Assembly (NCBI GenBank): GCA_000473305.1
Contig: CP006772.1
Location: 434,001 to 498,000, forward strand
Length of the DNA: 64,000 bases
From: Bacteroidales bacterium CF
GTDB lineage: Bacteria > Bacteroidota > Bacteroidia > Bacteroidales > UBA932
Reading direction: 5' to 3'
Shown piece by piece: positions 61,977-64,000 of this stretch (its first letter is position 1; each line of letters starts with the position of its first letter). The notes under the pieces were generated by a model that was given only the letters and a program-made list of their open reading frames with translations, searched no databases and had not been told where the DNA came from. The position numbers and the translations under genes were made by a program.

Positions 61977-63263
61977 AACACTTTTCAAAGCGTCGTATTC
62001 ATTAGATAATACGGTGCTTCTCTTAATCTTATTCAGGCATTGCTCAAGGTTCTTCGGAACCGCCACGGCAGTGCCTGAACTCTTTTCTACAATATCTTTG
62101 AACTTTGCAGGATGGGCGGTTTCAAGTACTATTGAACTGTACGACCCCGGGTTGTCCTGCAAATAGTCATTTAGCGCCAGGTAACCTACTGCCCCATGAG
62201 GGTCAATCAAATAACCTGATTTTTCGTTGACCTCGCGGATTGCGTTTTGAGTCTGTTGGTCTGTGTATGAGCGGCTGTAGATAACATCCTTGATACTGTC
62301 GGCACATCCTCCGAATAATGAGTATATTCGGGCAAAATTGCTGGGATTTCCGACATCCATGGCATTTGATATTGTCTGGACTGATGTCTTAGGCTTAAAC
62401 TCCCCTGTCTGCAGAAAGTGGGGAAATATATCATTTGAGTTTACGGCAGCAATGAATTTGTGAACAGGCAGTCCCATCTCTTTTGCAAAGAGACCTGCGG
62501 TCAGGTTGCCGAAATTCCCGCTCGGTACAGAAAACACCACACCCTTTTCCCTGTCTTCCACCTGGGAGTATGCGTAGTGATAATAGAACGACTGGGGAAG
62601 CAATCTGGCTATATTAATCGAATTTGCCGAGGAGATCCTCACCCTGGATTTCAGCTCCTCATCTGCAAATGCCTGTTTAACCATCCTCTGACAGTCGTCG
62701 AAGGTCCCTTTTATCTCTAAAGCTGTAACATTACCACCCAGAGTTGTCAGTTGCTGCTCCTGTATCCGGCTTACCTTTCCCGATGGGTATAGAAGCACCA
62801 CGCTCACACCGGGAATATTGTGAAACCCATTTGCAACCGCACTTCCGGTATCACCAGAAGTTGCTACGAGTATAACCAGCTCTTTGTTCTCATCCTTATT
62901 AAAATATGATAATGTCTCCGCCAGAAACCTTGCGCCGAAATCCTTGAAAGCAAGGGTGGGACCGTGGAACAGCTCAAGCACGTATTTGTCTTTGCCGAGG
63001 TTTACCAAGGGTGCAGTGAAAGTAAATGCACGTCTGATGATTCCGAACATGTCATAGTCGGGAATTTCGTCTTTTAGCAATGTTCTGGAGACAGCAAATG
63101 CGATATCCTGAAGGTCGAGAATATTGATTCTTTCGAAAAAGGCCTCCGGCATTTTTGGCAGTGAGAGTGGCATAAATAGTCCTCCATCTTCAGATATGCC
63201 TTTTATGACTGCCTCCCTGAAGGTTACAAGCTTGTTTCTGTCGTTTGTGCTGTAAAGTTTCAT
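61968..63263 (-). CDS. thrC: Threonine synthase
   Basis: The 431-residue PLP enzyme makes threonine from O-phosphohomoserine. The PLP-binding Lys lies in HGPTLAFKDFGARFLAE. The phosphate loop VATSGDTGSAVANGF follows, and SVPSGNFGNLTAG is present. It is 4 nt downstream of thrB on the minus strand, the normal thr operon order. Confidence 0.95.
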   Translation of the reverse strand: MKLYSTNDRNKLVTFREAVIKGISEDGGLFMPLSLPKMPEAFFERINILDLQDIAFAVSRTLLKDEIPDYDMFGIIRRAFTFTAPLVNLGKDKYVLELFHGPTLAFKDFGARFLAETLSYFNKDENKELVILVATSGDTGSAVANGFHNIPGVSVVLLYPSGKVSRIQEQQLTTLGGNVTALEIKGTFDDCQRMVKQAFADEELKSRVRISSANSINIARLLPQSFYYHYAYSQVEDREKGVVFSVPSGNFGNLTAGLFAKEMGLPVHKFIAAVNSNDIFPHFLQTGEFKPKTSVQTISNAMDVGNPSNFARIYSLFGGCADSIKDVIYSRSYTDQQTQNAIREVNEKSGYLIDPHGAVGYLALNDYLQDNPGSYSSIVLETAHPAKFKDIVEKSSGTAVAVPKNLEQCLNKIKRSTVLSNEYDALKSVLL

Positions 63264-63267
63264 AATG

Positions 63268-64000
63268 TTAATTCAGTTCAATTATTCTTGGCCCGTTTAG
63301 GTTTATTTTTGACACATAAAGCTCTGATCTGAGCTGGTGTTTCAACAGACTTTGCTGCATTGCAAGTCCTGCTTTTCCGGCTGTTTCAGCCCCTTTTGAG
63401 AGTGCAAATACGGAGGGTCCCGATCCGGATATGCTGCATCCCAGCGCCCCGCTCTCCAGGGCTGCCCTTTTTATGTCTGAGAAACCCGGGATGAGTTGTG
63501 ATCTGACTGGTTCTATTACAACATCCTCAAGAGAACGGCCTATTAGCTCGTAGTCACTTTTGAGCAGGCCTGCGACGAGTGCCGCAGTATTGCCCCATTG
63601 TCTTATTGCTTTTGATAGTGAGATCTCTGACGGAAGAATCTCTCTCGACTCTCGTGTTGAAATCTCTATCTGCGGGTGTATTACAGAACAAAAAAGCTCA
63701 TCCGGGACATCCAGTTTGATGATGTCGAGGGGCTCGTAGCTTCTTATAAGAACGAATCCTCCATACAGACAGGGTGCAACGTTGTCTGCATGGACAGATC
63801 CGCTGGCAAGCTGCTCCCCCTCAATCGCAAAATTGAGCAGCTCTTTTATTGGTAAATCAAGTTCGAGCAATCTGTCAAGGGCAAATGCGGCCGCCACGGC
63901 ACTGGCAGCGCTGGATCCGAGTCCGCTGCCCAGAGGCATTTTCTTATGGATTTCCATCTCAATGCCACACGTTATGCCGAATTTTTCCACCATTGAGAGA
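63268..64000 (-). CDS. thrB: Homoserine kinase, 5' end outside window
   Basis: The frame continues beyond the right window edge. Visible residues include the GHMP kinase ATP-binding block KKMPLGSGLGSSAASAVAAAFALD and the C-terminal SGALGCSISGSGPSVFAL. The true start is not visible: the frame runs through the ATG at 63993. It phosphorylates homoserine for ThrC, encoded 4 nt downstream. Confidence 0.93.
   Translation of the reverse strand, partial: LSMVEKFGITCGIEMEIHKKMPLGSGLGSSAASAVAAAFALDRLLELDLPIKELLNFAIEGEQLASGSVHADNVAPCLYGGFVLIRSYEPLDIIKLDVPDELFCSVIHPQIEISTRESREILPSEISLSKAIRQWGNTAALVAGLLKSDYELIGRSLEDVVIEPVRSQLIPGFSDIKRAALESGALGCSISGSGPSVFALSKGAETAGKAGLAMQQSLLKHQLRSELYVSKINLNGPRIIELN

Noticed and set aside
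1-64000. CRISPR arrays
   Set aside because: No set of regularly spaced 20-40 bp repeats was found. The only repeated hairpins (unit B) are few and far apart.
1-64000. tRNA or rRNA genes, or a tRNA-type attachment site at the island edges
   Set aside because: No cloverleaf-like or rRNA-like sequence was noticed at 30.8-31.5 kb or at 51.8 kb. The island ends are defined only by composition and relics.

Overview
The window looks like a Bacteroidales (Bacteroidota) chromosome. Supporting signs are a SusC/SusD pair with a DUF5018 lipoprotein, Bacteroides-type promoters (-33 TTTG / -7 TAnnTTTG), the nadB-nadC-nadA order, a thrB-thrC pair, EFR1-type ferredoxin, many LxGC-type lipoprotein signals and few Shine-Dalgarno sites. 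No tRNA, rRNA or CRISPR array was found. The genus cannot be fixed from the sequence alone.

Layout. (1) 1-3.9 kb: end of a lipoprotein gene and the nadBCA operon for NAD synthesis, minus strand. (2) 4.1-11.0 kb: a plus-strand operon of a two-domain glycosyltransferase, a DUF4922 HIT-like protein, a SpoIID/LytB protein, an AmpG-like permease with a large extracytoplasmic insert, and NamZ (exo-N-acetylmuramidase). (3) 11.0-30.8 kb: a divergent pair of operons. Minus strand: sodium/solute symporter and ROK regulator. Plus strand: GHL10, SusC, SusD, DUF5018, second GHL10, SGNH esterase, DUF4434, N-acylglucosamine epimerase, a metallophosphoesterase fused to an FAD oxidoreductase, and a CE2-type esterase. 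Blocks 2 and 3 together read as a cell-wall glycan (GlcNAc/MurNAc) salvage locus. That substrate is an inference.

(4) 31.5-51.9 kb: an AT-rich defence and accessory island. A DNA2-like helicase gene is split by an IS4-family element with a perfect 9-bp target duplication. Next is a type I restriction-modification operon that carries passengers: hsdM, ORF6N/PLD-like, hsdS, DUF3644 (HEPN-like), a vestigial mosaic ORF, a DUF4062-APAZ protein, a short prokaryotic Argonaute, then hsdR. The Argonaute gene overlaps its APAZ partner by 4 nt and its stop overlaps the hsdR start, so the Argonaute pair sits inside the R-M operon. This is the most interesting system in the window. Downstream lie a duplicated hsdM promoter/start hit by an IS21 element, two dinD relics, a HicAB toxin-antitoxin pair, and three copies of a ~130-bp long-hairpin repeat.

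(5) 51.9-64 kb: core-like genes. These are an acyltransferase, ABC-F ATPase, small conserved proteins, CPBP protease, GNAT, FabF with a TetR repressor and matching operators, EFR1 ferredoxin, a lipoprotein, a glycerophosphodiester phosphodiesterase, threonine synthase and a partial homoserine kinase.

In the island the likely logic is layered anti-phage immunity. HsdRMS would restrict unmodified DNA. The Argonaute/APAZ pair would sense invader nucleic acid and trigger its DUF4062 (TIR-like) effector, and DUF3644 may add an RNase. IS copies, promoter duplicates and gene relics show the region has been rebuilt repeatedly.
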